From positions 18,118 through 82,117 of the forward strand of contig NZ_JBLREB010000006.1 in the NCBI RefSeq assembly GCF_048159605.1: a stretch of 64,000 nt of DNA, given 5' to 3'. This DNA comes from Ectobacillus polymachus. GTDB taxonomy: Bacteria > Bacillota > Bacilli > Bacillales > Bacillaceae_G. The notes beneath the pieces were generated by a model. That model saw nothing but the letters and a program-made list of their open reading frames with translations, was not told where the DNA came from and did no database searches. Made by a program: the position numbers and the translations under genes. The stretch's first letter is position 1. The number at the start of each line of letters is the position of its first letter. Positions 1 to 7,569 of this stretch are shown here, in pieces.

Positions 1-709
1 CGGATACTAATTGTTTATCGCCTTGCATCATCTTCCAATCATGTATACCATTCTCAAAATCGATTGTTTGGTAAGCTGACTGATATTTAAATTGTCCTGT
101 TGCATCTTCATAAGGTTTTGTCATCATCGGCAATGAAAAGCCATTCATATATCCATAGAGCACGAGCTTATTGATGTCGTTTGGGTGACTAATTGCATAG
201 TTACCAGCCACTACACCGCCATAAGACCATCCGACAATATGAATTTTACTTACATGACGTTGTTTCTTAATCAAATTTACAACCGTTGCTAAATCCTGCG
301 TAGCATCATCCAAATGAATTACTGGAGGATTATAGCTAGCAGAAACCGTCATTTCTCTTGGACGCGAAGAATTCCCGAACCCCCTAAAGTCCATGGCCCA
401 TGTATCATAGCCTTTACGCGCATAATCATCCATCCAGGAATATCCTGGTACATCAAAAGCTTTAGCTGTCGGTACACTGAATGGCTCCAAAAACAAAACC
501 ACTTCATCTGAATTGTATGTTTGTTTTGTGTTTAAACTTTTATGTAAGACGTAAAGTTTGTCCTCCTCCCCTTGAGGAATTGTGTACTCTTCTTTTACGA
601 CTGTTGGTGATTCCGTTTGTTTTGCAGTTTCCCCACCTTTGCTACATGCCGTAACGAATGTAAAGCAAGCAAGGATTAAGATCGTTGTATATAAGAACTT
701 GATTTTCAT
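1..709 (-). CDS. alpha/beta hydrolase lipoprotein (3' end outside window)
   Basis: Reading leftward from the ATG at 709, the product has a lipoprotein signal peptide with a lipobox ending V-T-A-C near residue 17, a short polar linker and then an alpha/beta-hydrolase fold. The sequence M-D-F-R-G-F-G-N-S is the usual strand/oxyanion region, and G-W-S-Y-G-G carries the nucleophilic serine. About 236 codons are visible and the C-terminal part with the catalytic histidine is cut by the window edge. An exported, membrane-anchored esterase or lipase-like hydrolase is the likely role, but the substrate cannot be read. The frame was translated from the ATG to about codon 120 and stays open across that stretch. 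Confidence 0.8.
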   Translation of the reverse strand, partial: MKIKFLYTTILILACFTFVTACSKGGETAKQTESPTVVKEEYTIPQGEEDKLYVLHKSLNTKQTYNSDEVVLFLEPFSVPTAKAFDVPGYSWMDDYARKGYDTWAMDFRGFGNSSRPREMTVSASYNPPVIHLDDATQDLATVVNLIKKQRHVSKIHIVGWSYGGVVAGNYAISHPNDINKLVLYGYMNGFSLPMMTKPYEDATGQFKYQSAYQTIDFENGIHDWKMMQGDKQLVS

Positions 710-874
710 AGTCAAACTCCTTTTTATTTGATGGAAAAGAGAAGACCGGCTTTTCTCCCGTAATACGTTCTATCTCATCTCCCATTTTAGCCAACTACTT
801 ACCAGCATATTAAACTTATACAATTTTCGATTTTTTCTCAATAAATTCGTTGAAACTTTTCAAAAAACTCATAG

Positions 875-921
875 AAATAGAATCCATTTTGAAAAAAGGT
901 AATCAAAACGGATTCTATTTT
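875..921. terminator. hairpin downstream of the HAD pseudogene
   Basis: Inverted arms at 875-891 and 903-920 (AGAATCC...GGATTCT extended by ATTTTGA/TCAAAAC) flank an 11-base loop. It sits just past the old stop codon of the racemase/HAD pair, so it probably terminated that minus-strand operon. The T-tract is weak. Confidence 0.5.
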
Positions 922-944
922 GTAGTGTTCTATAGACCTTTCAT

Positions 945-1601
945 TTATTTTCCCTGCCATGCTGATAATAAGCCTTCAAGTGCAACTAACTGCTTCACCT
1001 CATCAATTAAGAAAGTTGGTTCCTCTCCCTGCAATTTTTCTTTGCTGTGACTTCCCCAGCTCACACCACAAGAGTGTACACCAGCTGCCTTTGCCATTTG
1101 CAAATCGAAAATGGCATCCCCAATCGTTTAATTGATAAAGCTCGATTAGCTTTAAAATGCCTGCTGGATGCGGTTTATAATGGGATACTTTGTCAGAACC
1201 AATATATCTTTAAAATATGTATCTATTTTTAACGTTTGTAGATTGCGGAGTAGTACGTCTGATTTTTTGCTGGATACCACAAAGAGCTGTTTCCCATCTT
1301 GTACGAGATTGTTCAGAACTTCTGGAATATACGGGAATACAGCAAGCGTATCATTCTCATGTTCCTTGTATGCTTGACGGAAAGTCACAAGTAGCTCTTC
1401 AAATAATTCATCTGTAAACTCTGTTTCTGCCATTTCTTTAAAAGACACTTCAATAGGGATTCCCATATAATGTTCAATTAACTCTACACTTGGTTCAGCT
1501 AAACCAAATTTACGAAAAGCTTGTTGTGTTGCTAGAACACTACATTGTTTTGAATCTGCAAGTGTACCATCAAAATCAAATATCATATTTTTATTATTCA
1601 T
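945..1601 (-). pseudogene. decayed HAD-family phosphatase
   Basis: The N-terminal part (from the ATG at 1601) reads F-D-F-D-G-T-L, HAD motif I with its two aspartates, then a helical cap and S-S-K, the motif II/III region. Near 1200 one base is missing: the current frame runs to a stop at 1152. Restoring one G gives G-S-D-K-V-S-H-Y-K-P-H-P, the normal HAD continuation. A second lesion near 1124-1130 deletes a short piece before I-G-D-A-I-F-D, motif IV, after which the frame is clean to a TAA at 945-947. Two independent lesions suggest a true pseudogene rather than a sequencing slip. The start overlaps the racemase stop by 8 bases, so the two were translationally coupled. Confidence 0.8.
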
Positions 1602-2310
1602 GTCGTATTACCTTCTCCATAACTTCTATTGCCTGATTAACTGCTTCAATAGCATGAATAACGGTTGTATCAAATAATGGAACTTCTGAATCCTCTTGTT
1701 TGACTAATAATCCGATTTCTGTGCAACCTAATATAATTCCTTCCGCTCCGTCATCAACTAATCTCTTAATGACCTCTTTATAATAATCCCTTGATGATTG
1801 CTGAATGTTCCCTAAACATAACTCTTCGTAAATGACTTTATTTATTGCATCTCTATCCTCATGATTTGGTATCAAAACCTTAATACCATTAGACTCTATT
1901 CGTGATTTATAAAAATCTTGCTCCATCGTATATTTGGTGCCTAGTAACCCAACCGTACGTATTTCTTGCTTTTGAATTTGAGTAGCTGTTGCATCAGCAA
2001 TATGTAAAATTGGTAAACTCACTTTTTCTTCGATATATCCAATTACTTTGTGCATTGTATTTGTACAAATAACGATGATTTCTGCTCCTGCCTTTTCTAA
2101 AGACTGTGCAACATCTGCTAATAAATTACCGGCACTTTCCCAGTCACCTTCTGCCTGATATCGTTCAATCTCTTCAAAGTCCACGCTATATAAAAGACAC
2201 TTCGCTGAATGTAATCCACCTAATTTATTTTTTACTTCTTCATTTATAATACGATAATATTCTAACGATGACTCCCAACTCATTCCACCAATAAGACCAA
2301 TCGTTTTCAT
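1594..2310 (-). CDS. aspartate/glutamate-type amino-acid racemase
   Basis: A 238-residue protein of the Asp/Glu racemase superfamily (RacX/YgeA-like). It shows the two catalytic cysteine motifs, I-C-T-N-T-M-H-K in the N-terminal half and L-G-C-T-E-I-G in the C-terminal half, and the G-L-I-G-G-M-S-W start typical of the family. The ATG at 2310 is preferred over the in-frame TTG just upstream because it lies seven bases from an AAGGAAGGGG ribosome binding site. The probable reaction is PLP-independent racemisation of an amino acid. Substrate is not predictable. It forms an operon with the broken HAD phosphatase. Confidence 0.85.
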   Translation of the reverse strand: MKTIGLIGGMSWESSLEYYRIINEEVKNKLGGLHSAKCLLYSVDFEEIERYQAEGDWESAGNLLADVAQSLEKAGAEIIVICTNTMHKVIGYIEEKVSLPILHIADATATQIQKQEIRTVGLLGTKYTMEQDFYKSRIESNGIKVLIPNHEDRDAINKVIYEELCLGNIQQSSRDYYKEVIKRLVDDGAEGIILGCTEIGLLVKQEDSEVPLFDTTVIHAIEAVNQAIEVMEKVIRHE

Positions 2311-2404
2311 CAATAATCCCCTTCCTTTTTGATATATACCAAATATTGTATATCTATCTCATAGATGGAACAATATTTTTCTACCTATACTTTTTTCGTT
2401 CATA

Positions 2405-2432
2405 TAAAAAAATCCTGCATCACTACAGGATT
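2405..2432 (-). terminator. Rho-independent terminator of the isochorismatase gene
   Basis: Stem AATCCTG/CAGGATT with an 8-base loop. On the minus strand it is followed by a run of seven T. It lies 28 bases past the isochorismatase stop codon. Confidence 0.85.
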
Positions 2433-2459
2433 GGATTTCAACTCGGTTGTCTCAAATCA

Positions 2460-3029
2460 TTATGCTTCGTTCAAAAAAGCAGCATTCTGTGTTAAAAATT
2501 CATTTGTTGTAGAGACAGTTGCATACATTCCATTTAGGGCACCGATAAATGCAAAATGAACCTGTTCAGCTGGGATTAACTGGTCTCGATACATTAAATC
2601 TTTTGTTGTACAAGCATCTTCAATTACAGTACATTCCAAACCTAATTCCCTTGCAGCTCTTACTGTAGCATCAATGCACATATGTGTCATCATGCCACAA
2701 ATCACTAATTTCTTAATCTCTTTTTCTTTTAACTTGTTTCGTAATTCTGTATTAAAAAAACTATTAGGTGCGTGTTTTACGATAATATTTTCTTGTTCTA
2801 AAGGTAAAACCGATTGATGAATTTTTACCCCTTCTGTATCTGGAAGGAAAAAACCAGCTCCAGATCTGTTCGAAACATGTTGAATATGGTAAATTTCATA
2901 CTTCTTGGCTCTAAACCAATCCAGGATTCTGCATGCATTGTTTGCTGCTTTCATAGGATTGCTTAGTTCCATTTTTCCATTTGGAAAATAATCATTCTGA
3001 ATATCAATTAACATCAAAGCTATGCTCAT
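2460..3029 (-). CDS. isochorismatase-family cysteine hydrolase
   Basis: A 189-residue single-domain protein of the isochorismatase-like superfamily. The catalytic triad is visible: Asp in L-M-L-I-D-I-Q-N-D-Y, Lys in I-V-K-H-A-P-N-S-F-F, and Cys in C-G-M-M-T-H-M-C-I-D-A-T-V-R-A-A. This pattern fits nicotinamidase or ureidoacrylate-type amidases and does not identify the substrate. The gene is divergent from an Lrp/AsnC regulator across a 121-bp AT-rich gap, an arrangement that suggests local control by that regulator. Confidence 0.85.
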   Translation of the reverse strand: MSIALMLIDIQNDYFPNGKMELSNPMKAANNACRILDWFRAKKYEIYHIQHVSNRSGAGFFLPDTEGVKIHQSVLPLEQENIIVKHAPNSFFNTELRNKLKEKEIKKLVICGMMTHMCIDATVRAARELGLECTVIEDACTTKDLMYRDQLIPAEQVHFAFIGALNGMYATVSTTNEFLTQNAAFLNEA

Positions 3030-3150
3030 TATAGCTCCTCCCTACTTATGAAATAGATTATAATCAAATCATAATTAATATTCTGATTTCCATCCATATT
3101 CTGGTGAAACACATCTACTCAAAATAATTTCATGATGAAAGGAGTACTAT

Positions 3151-3585
3151 ATGCTGCTTGATGAAATTGATTTTCAAATTATAAGGTTATTAAATGAAAA
3201 TTCACGTCTTCAATGGAAAGAAATAGGGAAACTGATTCATATGACAGGACAAGCTGTAGGAAATAGAATTAAAAAACTAGAGGATAATGGAGTTATTAAA
3301 GCCTATTCCATTATTCTAGATGAAATGAAATTAGGTCTTTCTTATACAGCCTTTGTGACTGTATTTATGAAAACAACAAACCATAGCTCTTTTGCTAGTT
3401 TTATCAACGAAAGAAAAGAGATATCAGAAGCACATCGAATATCCGGAGAAGGATGCTATCTGTTGAAAGTCAAGGTTAATTCTCAAGAGCAATTAAATGA
3501 GTTTCTTAATACTGTTCTTACATTCGGTAACTATAAATTAAATCTTTCTATTCAGGTAATTAAAGAGGCAACGTATCCCATCTAG
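3151..3585 (+). CDS. Lrp/AsnC-family transcriptional regulator
   Basis: A 144-residue regulator. Residues 1-60 are a winged helix-turn-helix (L-D-E-I-D-F-Q-I-I-R-L-L start; G-Q-A-V-G-N-R-I-K-K-L recognition helix) and the rest is the RAM effector domain. A strong AAAGGAG site precedes the ATG. These proteins sense amino acids or related small molecules. The divergent isochorismatase-like gene is the obvious candidate target, which is an inference from position only. Confidence 0.88.
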   Translation: MLLDEIDFQIIRLLNENSRLQWKEIGKLIHMTGQAVGNRIKKLEDNGVIKAYSIILDEMKLGLSYTAFVTVFMKTTNHSSFASFINERKEISEAHRISGEGCYLLKVKVNSQEQLNEFLNTVLTFGNYKLNLSIQVIKEATYPI

Positions 3586-3644
3586 AGTGAACAATGAATA
3601 CTACCTTAGATTGACAAAGTTCACAATGAAAATCACATAAATTA

Positions 3645-4097
3645 TTATATTTCAAGCGATAATCGGATCATATCTCGACATTGAATTCCATTCTCAAATA
3701 TCTCTTCCGTATAATGTTTAATAAAGAAGTCTTTGTCGACCCCGTTTATCCTAAAACCACATTTCTGATAGAGATATAGCTGCCCTATACTTGAATTCCC
3801 TGTCCCAATTTCCACTGTTTTGTATTTCCTAGACTTAGCAATATTTATTGCAGCCCTTAACAACTGCTTGCCGAGACCTCTTCCTTGCTGGTTTTCTACA
3901 ACTGCAACATTGACTATTTCAACCGTGCCCGGCCTTGTAGGAAGTAGTACGAACTCGCCAATCACTTCTGTTTCATCCTCTGCTACATAACATTCTCCAT
4001 ATTTTAAGTACGACTGGACAAGCTCTTTAGACGGATCGGCCAATAATAACAAATGCCAAGGAGGCTCCTCCTGTAAATACAGTTTTCTTATCTGCAT
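3645..4097 (-). CDS. GNAT-family N-acetyltransferase
   Basis: A 150-residue GNAT protein. The acetyl-CoA pyrophosphate loop is Q-G-R-G-L-G-K-Q-L-L, preceded by the strand E-I-V-N-V-A-V, and the later Y-Q-K-C-G-F segment is the usual C-terminal GNAT signature. Acceptor unknown. It stands alone between the Lrp gene and the XRE/DUF2975 pair. Confidence 0.85.
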   Translation of the reverse strand: MQIRKLYLQEEPPWHLLLLADPSKELVQSYLKYGECYVAEDETEVIGEFVLLPTRPGTVEIVNVAVVENQQGRGLGKQLLRAAINIAKSRKYKTVEIGTGNSSIGQLYLYQKCGFRINGVDKDFFIKHYTEEIFENGIQCRDMIRLSLEI

Positions 4098-4195
4098 GGA
4101 ATCCTCCTTATTAAATTAATATTTTGTAACCCCTAATAAGACAGCTCACTTAATTTCAACTCAAGCACGCGTCAATAAGAACAAGGTTCAAACAA

Positions 4196-4402
4196 TTATT
4201 CCTCTACATACTCTAATATATCCCCCGGCTGGCAATCTAAAATTTTACATAAAGAATCAAGCGTGGAAAAGCGAATAGCTTTTGCTTTATTATTTTTAAG
4301 AATAGATAGATTAGCCATGGTAATTCCTAGTTTTTTTGAAAGCTCGGTCGAACTCATTTTTCTTTTATCCATTATGATATCAAGATTCACTATGATTGGC
4401 AT
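4196..4402 (-). CDS. small XRE/Cro-type HTH regulator (YozG-like)
   Basis: A 68-residue protein that is almost entirely one helix-turn-helix domain (M-S-S-T-E-L-S-K-K-L-G-I-T then A-N-L-S-I-L-K-N). It follows the DUF2975 membrane gene by 17 bases on the same strand, the arrangement known from yoaS/yozG of B. subtilis. The three palindromes upstream of the pair are the likely operators. The short C-terminal tail (I-L-D-C-Q-P-G-D-I-L-E-Y) is typical of this subfamily. Confidence 0.85.
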   Translation of the reverse strand: MPIIVNLDIIMDKRKMSSTELSKKLGITMANLSILKNNKAKAIRFSTLDSLCKILDCQPGDILEYVEE

Positions 4403-4419
4403 ATCAACTCCCCCTATGA

Positions 4420-4908
4420 TTAAATTGTTAGATCATTTTCATTTTTAATATCGATTGCAATTTCAAATAATCTTGCTAAAACAAAACATAACAAACCTAT
4501 CGTTATACTAATAAAAACTACGACTATGATAGGCCCCCCAAAAACAGTATATTGGAAAAATTGAACGGAATGTTTCAAGTAACTAACACATCCAATAAAA
4601 AGAATTACTTCACTAAAAGAACTTATCGCAATTACTTTTAGTGATTTTACACTTTCGTTAGAAAAAGGATTGTTTTTCACTACTAAATCAGACAGCTTTT
4701 TTAATTTGAATAACAAAATAACATATGGAATCGCACATAAATAAATACAAGCTGACACACTCCATACTAAATAATGATCCAATAGCCCAAACTGACTTTT
4801 GAAAAAAGCTGTAATAATCAGTGGAGTTCCTATCAGCAAAACAATAGTAATACATAACCCAAAAATCAATAAGATGTTTAAAACTATCGAACTAGTTAAT
4901 TTCTTCAT
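4420..4908 (-). CDS. DUF2975 membrane protein (YoaS-like)
   Basis: A 162-residue integral membrane protein with four predicted transmembrane segments (about residues 8-30, 45-68, 95-115 and 125-150) and a short charged loop containing N-P-F-S-N-E-S-V-K, which matches DUF2975. Function in the family is not established. It is first in a two-gene operon with the XRE regulator, and the promoter region carries three phased palindromes. Confidence 0.8.
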   Translation of the reverse strand: MKKLTSSIVLNILLIFGLCITIVLLIGTPLIITAFFKSQFGLLDHYLVWSVSACIYLCAIPYVILLFKLKKLSDLVVKNNPFSNESVKSLKVIAISSFSEVILFIGCVSYLKHSVQFFQYTVFGGPIIVVVFISITIGLLCFVLARLFEIAIDIKNENDLTI

Positions 4909-4950
4909 GATTTTGACCTCATTTCTTTTTTATTTACTATAAACCAAAAT

Positions 4951-5009
4951 TTATTGTTTTTCAATAAAAATTTATCGTTTTTCAATAATAAATTATTGTT
5001 TTTCAATAA
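4951..5009. promoter_or_regulatory. three 17-bp palindromes at exact 21-bp spacing, probable operator array
   Basis: Copies at 4951-4967, 4972-4988 and 4993-5009 read TTATTG-N5-CAATAA (the middle copy has TTATCG). Each is an inverted repeat, and the spacing of 21 bp equals two helical turns, so three dimers could bind on one DNA face. The array lies 43-101 bp upstream of the DUF2975 start, and its last copy overlaps the stop codon of the neighbouring GNAT gene. Autoregulation by the small XRE protein is the simplest reading. Confidence 0.75.
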
Positions 5010-5596
5010 ATTAGTCTATGCTGTTTGTCCCACTTTCTAAATTGTTCTTTCATAATTGCCCATTCTTCCTTCGTGATACTATACATAACGGTATGACGTA
5101 TCGTGCCGTCTCTTCGAATCATATGATTTCTTAAAATGCCTTCTTTTACAGCGCCTAGTCGTTCAATTGCCTTTTGTGAACGGATGTTTTCATGGTCTGT
5201 TTTAATTTGCACACGGTTCATACCTATTGTTTCAAAGCAATATTCTAGTAATAAATATTTACAATTTGTGTTGATAGCTGTACGCCAATAGCATGGTGTA
5301 ATCCAGGTAGAGCCGATTTCTAAGCGTTTGTGCTGTAACGAAATATCCAGGAACCGCGTTGAACCGATAATGTTATTCGTTTTTACATCAATAATGACAA
5401 ATGGATACTCGGCGCCGTTCTCCTTCTGTTTTAGAGCCTTGTTAACATATTGCTGAACATCAGCCTTACTATGTAACTGAACACTCATATACCGCCAAAT
5501 CTTTTCGTCAGTACCAACTGCAAAGATACCCTCGGCATCATTTAGCTCCAGCGGTTTCAATTTAACATATTCATTTTCCAACTTCGTATATTGCAT
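5003..5596 (-). CDS. GNAT acetyltransferase, RimJ/RimL type
   Basis: A 197-residue protein of the RimJ/RimL GNAT subfamily: V-K-L-K-P-L-E-L-N-D-A near the start, then I-I-G-S-T-R-F-L-D, the E-I-G-S-T-W-I-T-P-C-Y-W-R-T strand-loop, and N-I-R-S-Q-K-A-I-E-R-L-G near the C-terminus. The ATG at 5596 has an AAGGAG site nine bases upstream. An in-frame start 57 bases further up lacks one. It is divergent from a MocR regulator and shares its operator region, so it is a good candidate target of that regulator. Confidence 0.85.
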   Translation of the reverse strand: MQYTKLENEYVKLKPLELNDAEGIFAVGTDEKIWRYMSVQLHSKADVQQYVNKALKQKENGAEYPFVIIDVKTNNIIGSTRFLDISLQHKRLEIGSTWITPCYWRTAINTNCKYLLLEYCFETIGMNRVQIKTDHENIRSQKAIERLGAVKEGILRNHMIRRDGTIRHTVMYSITKEEWAIMKEQFRKWDKQHRLIY

Positions 5597-5628
5597 TTCA
5601 CACCACTCCTTACCCTTATTCAATACGA

Positions 5629-5656
5629 ATTTTGGTATGATATACATAACCAAAAT
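5629..5656. promoter_or_regulatory. 28-bp near-perfect palindrome between GNAT and MocR genes
   Basis: Arms ATTTTGGT and ACCAAAAT with ATG/CAT continuing inward surround the intergenic centre. ATACCA, the half-site reported for GabR in B. subtilis, also occurs at 5671-5676 and inverted at 5633-5638. It is the probable binding site of the divergent MocR protein. Confidence 0.55.
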
Positions 5657-5689
5657 ATGAATTTTTATCCATACCAGGGAGGATAGGTT

Positions 5690-7048
5690 GTGGAATTACA
5701 TATTGCATTTACAAAATCAAATCCAAAATATATGCAAATTTACGAGCAAATAAAAACTAATATTTTTAATAAAACATTACATGCTCATGAACAACTACCT
5801 TCTAAAAGAGAGTTAGCTATGCAACTTAATGTTAGTGTTCATACAGTCAAAGAGTCGTATGAACAACTTTTAGCTGAGGGATATATTTATAGCGAGCAAA
5901 GACGTGGATATTTTGTTTCCCCATTTGAATTTGAGTGGCTATCACAAACCGAACCAACGACAACAATTATGGAAAAAACAACATCAGAATTTCGCTTTAA
6001 TTTTCGGAATGGACAAGTTGACGCGAATGCTTTTCCGTATCAGCAGTGGCGAAAGCTTGGACGTAAACATATAGTCGCTACTAATGCCCCTAACGGGAAC
6101 TGGCAAGGAGAATATGTATTACGTGAACAAATTGCTAAGTATGTCGAGCGTGCTAGAGGATTTCACTGTGATCCAACACAGATTTATATTTATAGTGGTA
6201 CACAAAATCAATTACAAGCATTATGTCATTTTTTCGGGGATGTACAAGTAGGCTTAGAGGAACCCGGTTTTAATCGGGCGCGTTTTATTTTTGGGCAATG
6301 CCGTTTACCCGTCACCCCAATTGTTGTTGACGAATCAGGTGTGACTATTCCACAAACAAAGATAAATATTTTATATACAACACCTGCGCATCAATTTCCA
6401 TTAGGTATGGTGATGTCATTTGAAAGAAGAACAGCGTTACTAAACTGGGCCTCTGAACAGAAGGCATTTATAATCGAAGACGATTATGATTCCGAATTTC
6501 GTTATAAAGGGTCCCCTATTCCATCACTTGCCCAAATGGATCAATTACAGTGCGTTATTTATTTTGGTTCATTTTCAAAAACATTGTTACCTTCCCTACG
6601 CATTAGCTATATGATTCTACCGAAATCCCTAGTAAAGGCATTTAATGAATATAATGATCAGCAGAAATCAACCGTTTCTAAAATCGACCAACAAATTATT
6701 GCAGATTTTATCGCTCAAGATTTATACGCGAAGCATATAGCAAAAATGCGAACACTTTATCGAACAAAGCGCATAGCACTTATAAACAGCATCCAAGATC
6801 ATTTAGGAGATGAATTTACTGTCATTGGTGAATATTCGGGGTTACACATTGTTTTACAATTACCCTCATGGTTATGCGAGAGTGAAGCTATCACACGTGC
6901 TCGTAACGTAGAAGTGGCAGTTGACCCTATTTCGACTTCCTATCAAACGGAGGCCACGCAAAATATGGTGATTTTAGGCTACGGCGCATTGCCAATCCAT
7001 GAAATAACAGAAGGAATTAGACGGTTAGCTTCTGTTTGGAAAGACTAA
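5690..7048 (+). CDS. MocR/GabR-family regulator (GntR HTH fused to aminotransferase fold)
   Basis: A 452-residue protein with a GntR winged helix at about residues 10-78 (L-P-S-K-R-E-L-A-M-Q-L-N-V-S) and a class I aminotransferase domain from about 110. The PLP lysine is in F-G-S-F-S-K-T-L-L-P-S-L-R, and the I-E-D-D-Y-D-S-E-F-R-Y motif is the family's Asp site. Start is GTG with GGGAGG seven bases upstream. MocR proteins use PLP or its aldimine as effector and often control a divergent gene. Here that is the GNAT gene. Confidence 0.9.
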   Translation: MELHIAFTKSNPKYMQIYEQIKTNIFNKTLHAHEQLPSKRELAMQLNVSVHTVKESYEQLLAEGYIYSEQRRGYFVSPFEFEWLSQTEPTTTIMEKTTSEFRFNFRNGQVDANAFPYQQWRKLGRKHIVATNAPNGNWQGEYVLREQIAKYVERARGFHCDPTQIYIYSGTQNQLQALCHFFGDVQVGLEEPGFNRARFIFGQCRLPVTPIVVDESGVTIPQTKINILYTTPAHQFPLGMVMSFERRTALLNWASEQKAFIIEDDYDSEFRYKGSPIPSLAQMDQLQCVIYFGSFSKTLLPSLRISYMILPKSLVKAFNEYNDQQKSTVSKIDQQIIADFIAQDLYAKHIAKMRTLYRTKRIALINSIQDHLGDEFTVIGEYSGLHIVLQLPSWLCESEAITRARNVEVAVDPISTSYQTEATQNMVILGYGALPIHEITEGIRRLASVWKD

Positions 7049-7401
7049 CGTATTCCCTCACTAGATTCCGGTGCAACTGGATCAGAAATGTTGGTTGGTT
7101 CTCCTATTGATGGAGATTTAAATCCCTTCTGAATAGATTCCTTTTTTTCACCATTATTTATTCCGTCTTCTGGGATGGCATTCTCCATTTTTTCTTTTGT
7201 CCAGTAACCAGCAGGATCTTCTGTATCATTTGAATTTTGAATAGGAAATGAAATTTCTGGGGCGGTTTTAAATTGGGTAAGAGGGTCATTGTTTGCTGAA
7301 GTTTCTTTACTGGTCGTTGCAAATACAGTAATAATGCCTAAGGACACTGCTAAACTTACACAAGCTACAGTAGCAAAAAGTAAAAATTTTAACTTTTTCA
7401 T
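7045..7401 (-). CDS. small exported protein of unknown function
   Basis: A 118-residue protein with a clear Sec signal peptide (M-K-K-L-K-F-L-L-F then hydrophobic to about residue 28). The mature part is short and polar and contains D-P-A-G-Y-W-T-K-E-K-M. That resembles the G-Y-W-T-x-E-x-M segment found before the catalytic domain of some secreted trypsin-like peptidases, although no protease domain follows. A strong AAGGAGG site precedes the ATG. The stop overlaps the convergent MocR gene by four bases. I do not recognise the family. Confidence 0.65.
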   Translation of the reverse strand: MKKLKFLLFATVACVSLAVSLGIITVFATTSKETSANNDPLTQFKTAPEISFPIQNSNDTEDPAGYWTKEKMENAIPEDGINNGEKKESIQKGFKSPSIGEPTNISDPVAPESSEGIR

Positions 7402-7486
7402 ACATACCTCCTTTTTATTTCATTCATTTAAATCATACTATATTTATACATTTTTGTATTATTAAAACAATTGATTTGTCCTAATA

Positions 7487-7524
7487 AAAAAAAGCTGATT
7501 TTTCTTAAGAAAAACCAGCTTTTT
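7487..7524. terminator. terminator of the tyrosine decarboxylase operon
   Basis: Stem AAAAAGCTG (7489-7497) / CAGCTTTTT (7516-7524) with inner pairing TTTTTCTTAAGAAAAA. T-runs on both strands allow bidirectional use. It lies 46 bases past the decarboxylase stop. Confidence 0.85.
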
Positions 7525-7569
7525 CAACACCTTTGGATTTAAAATTTACTCCTAGTATCCAATGAAGAG

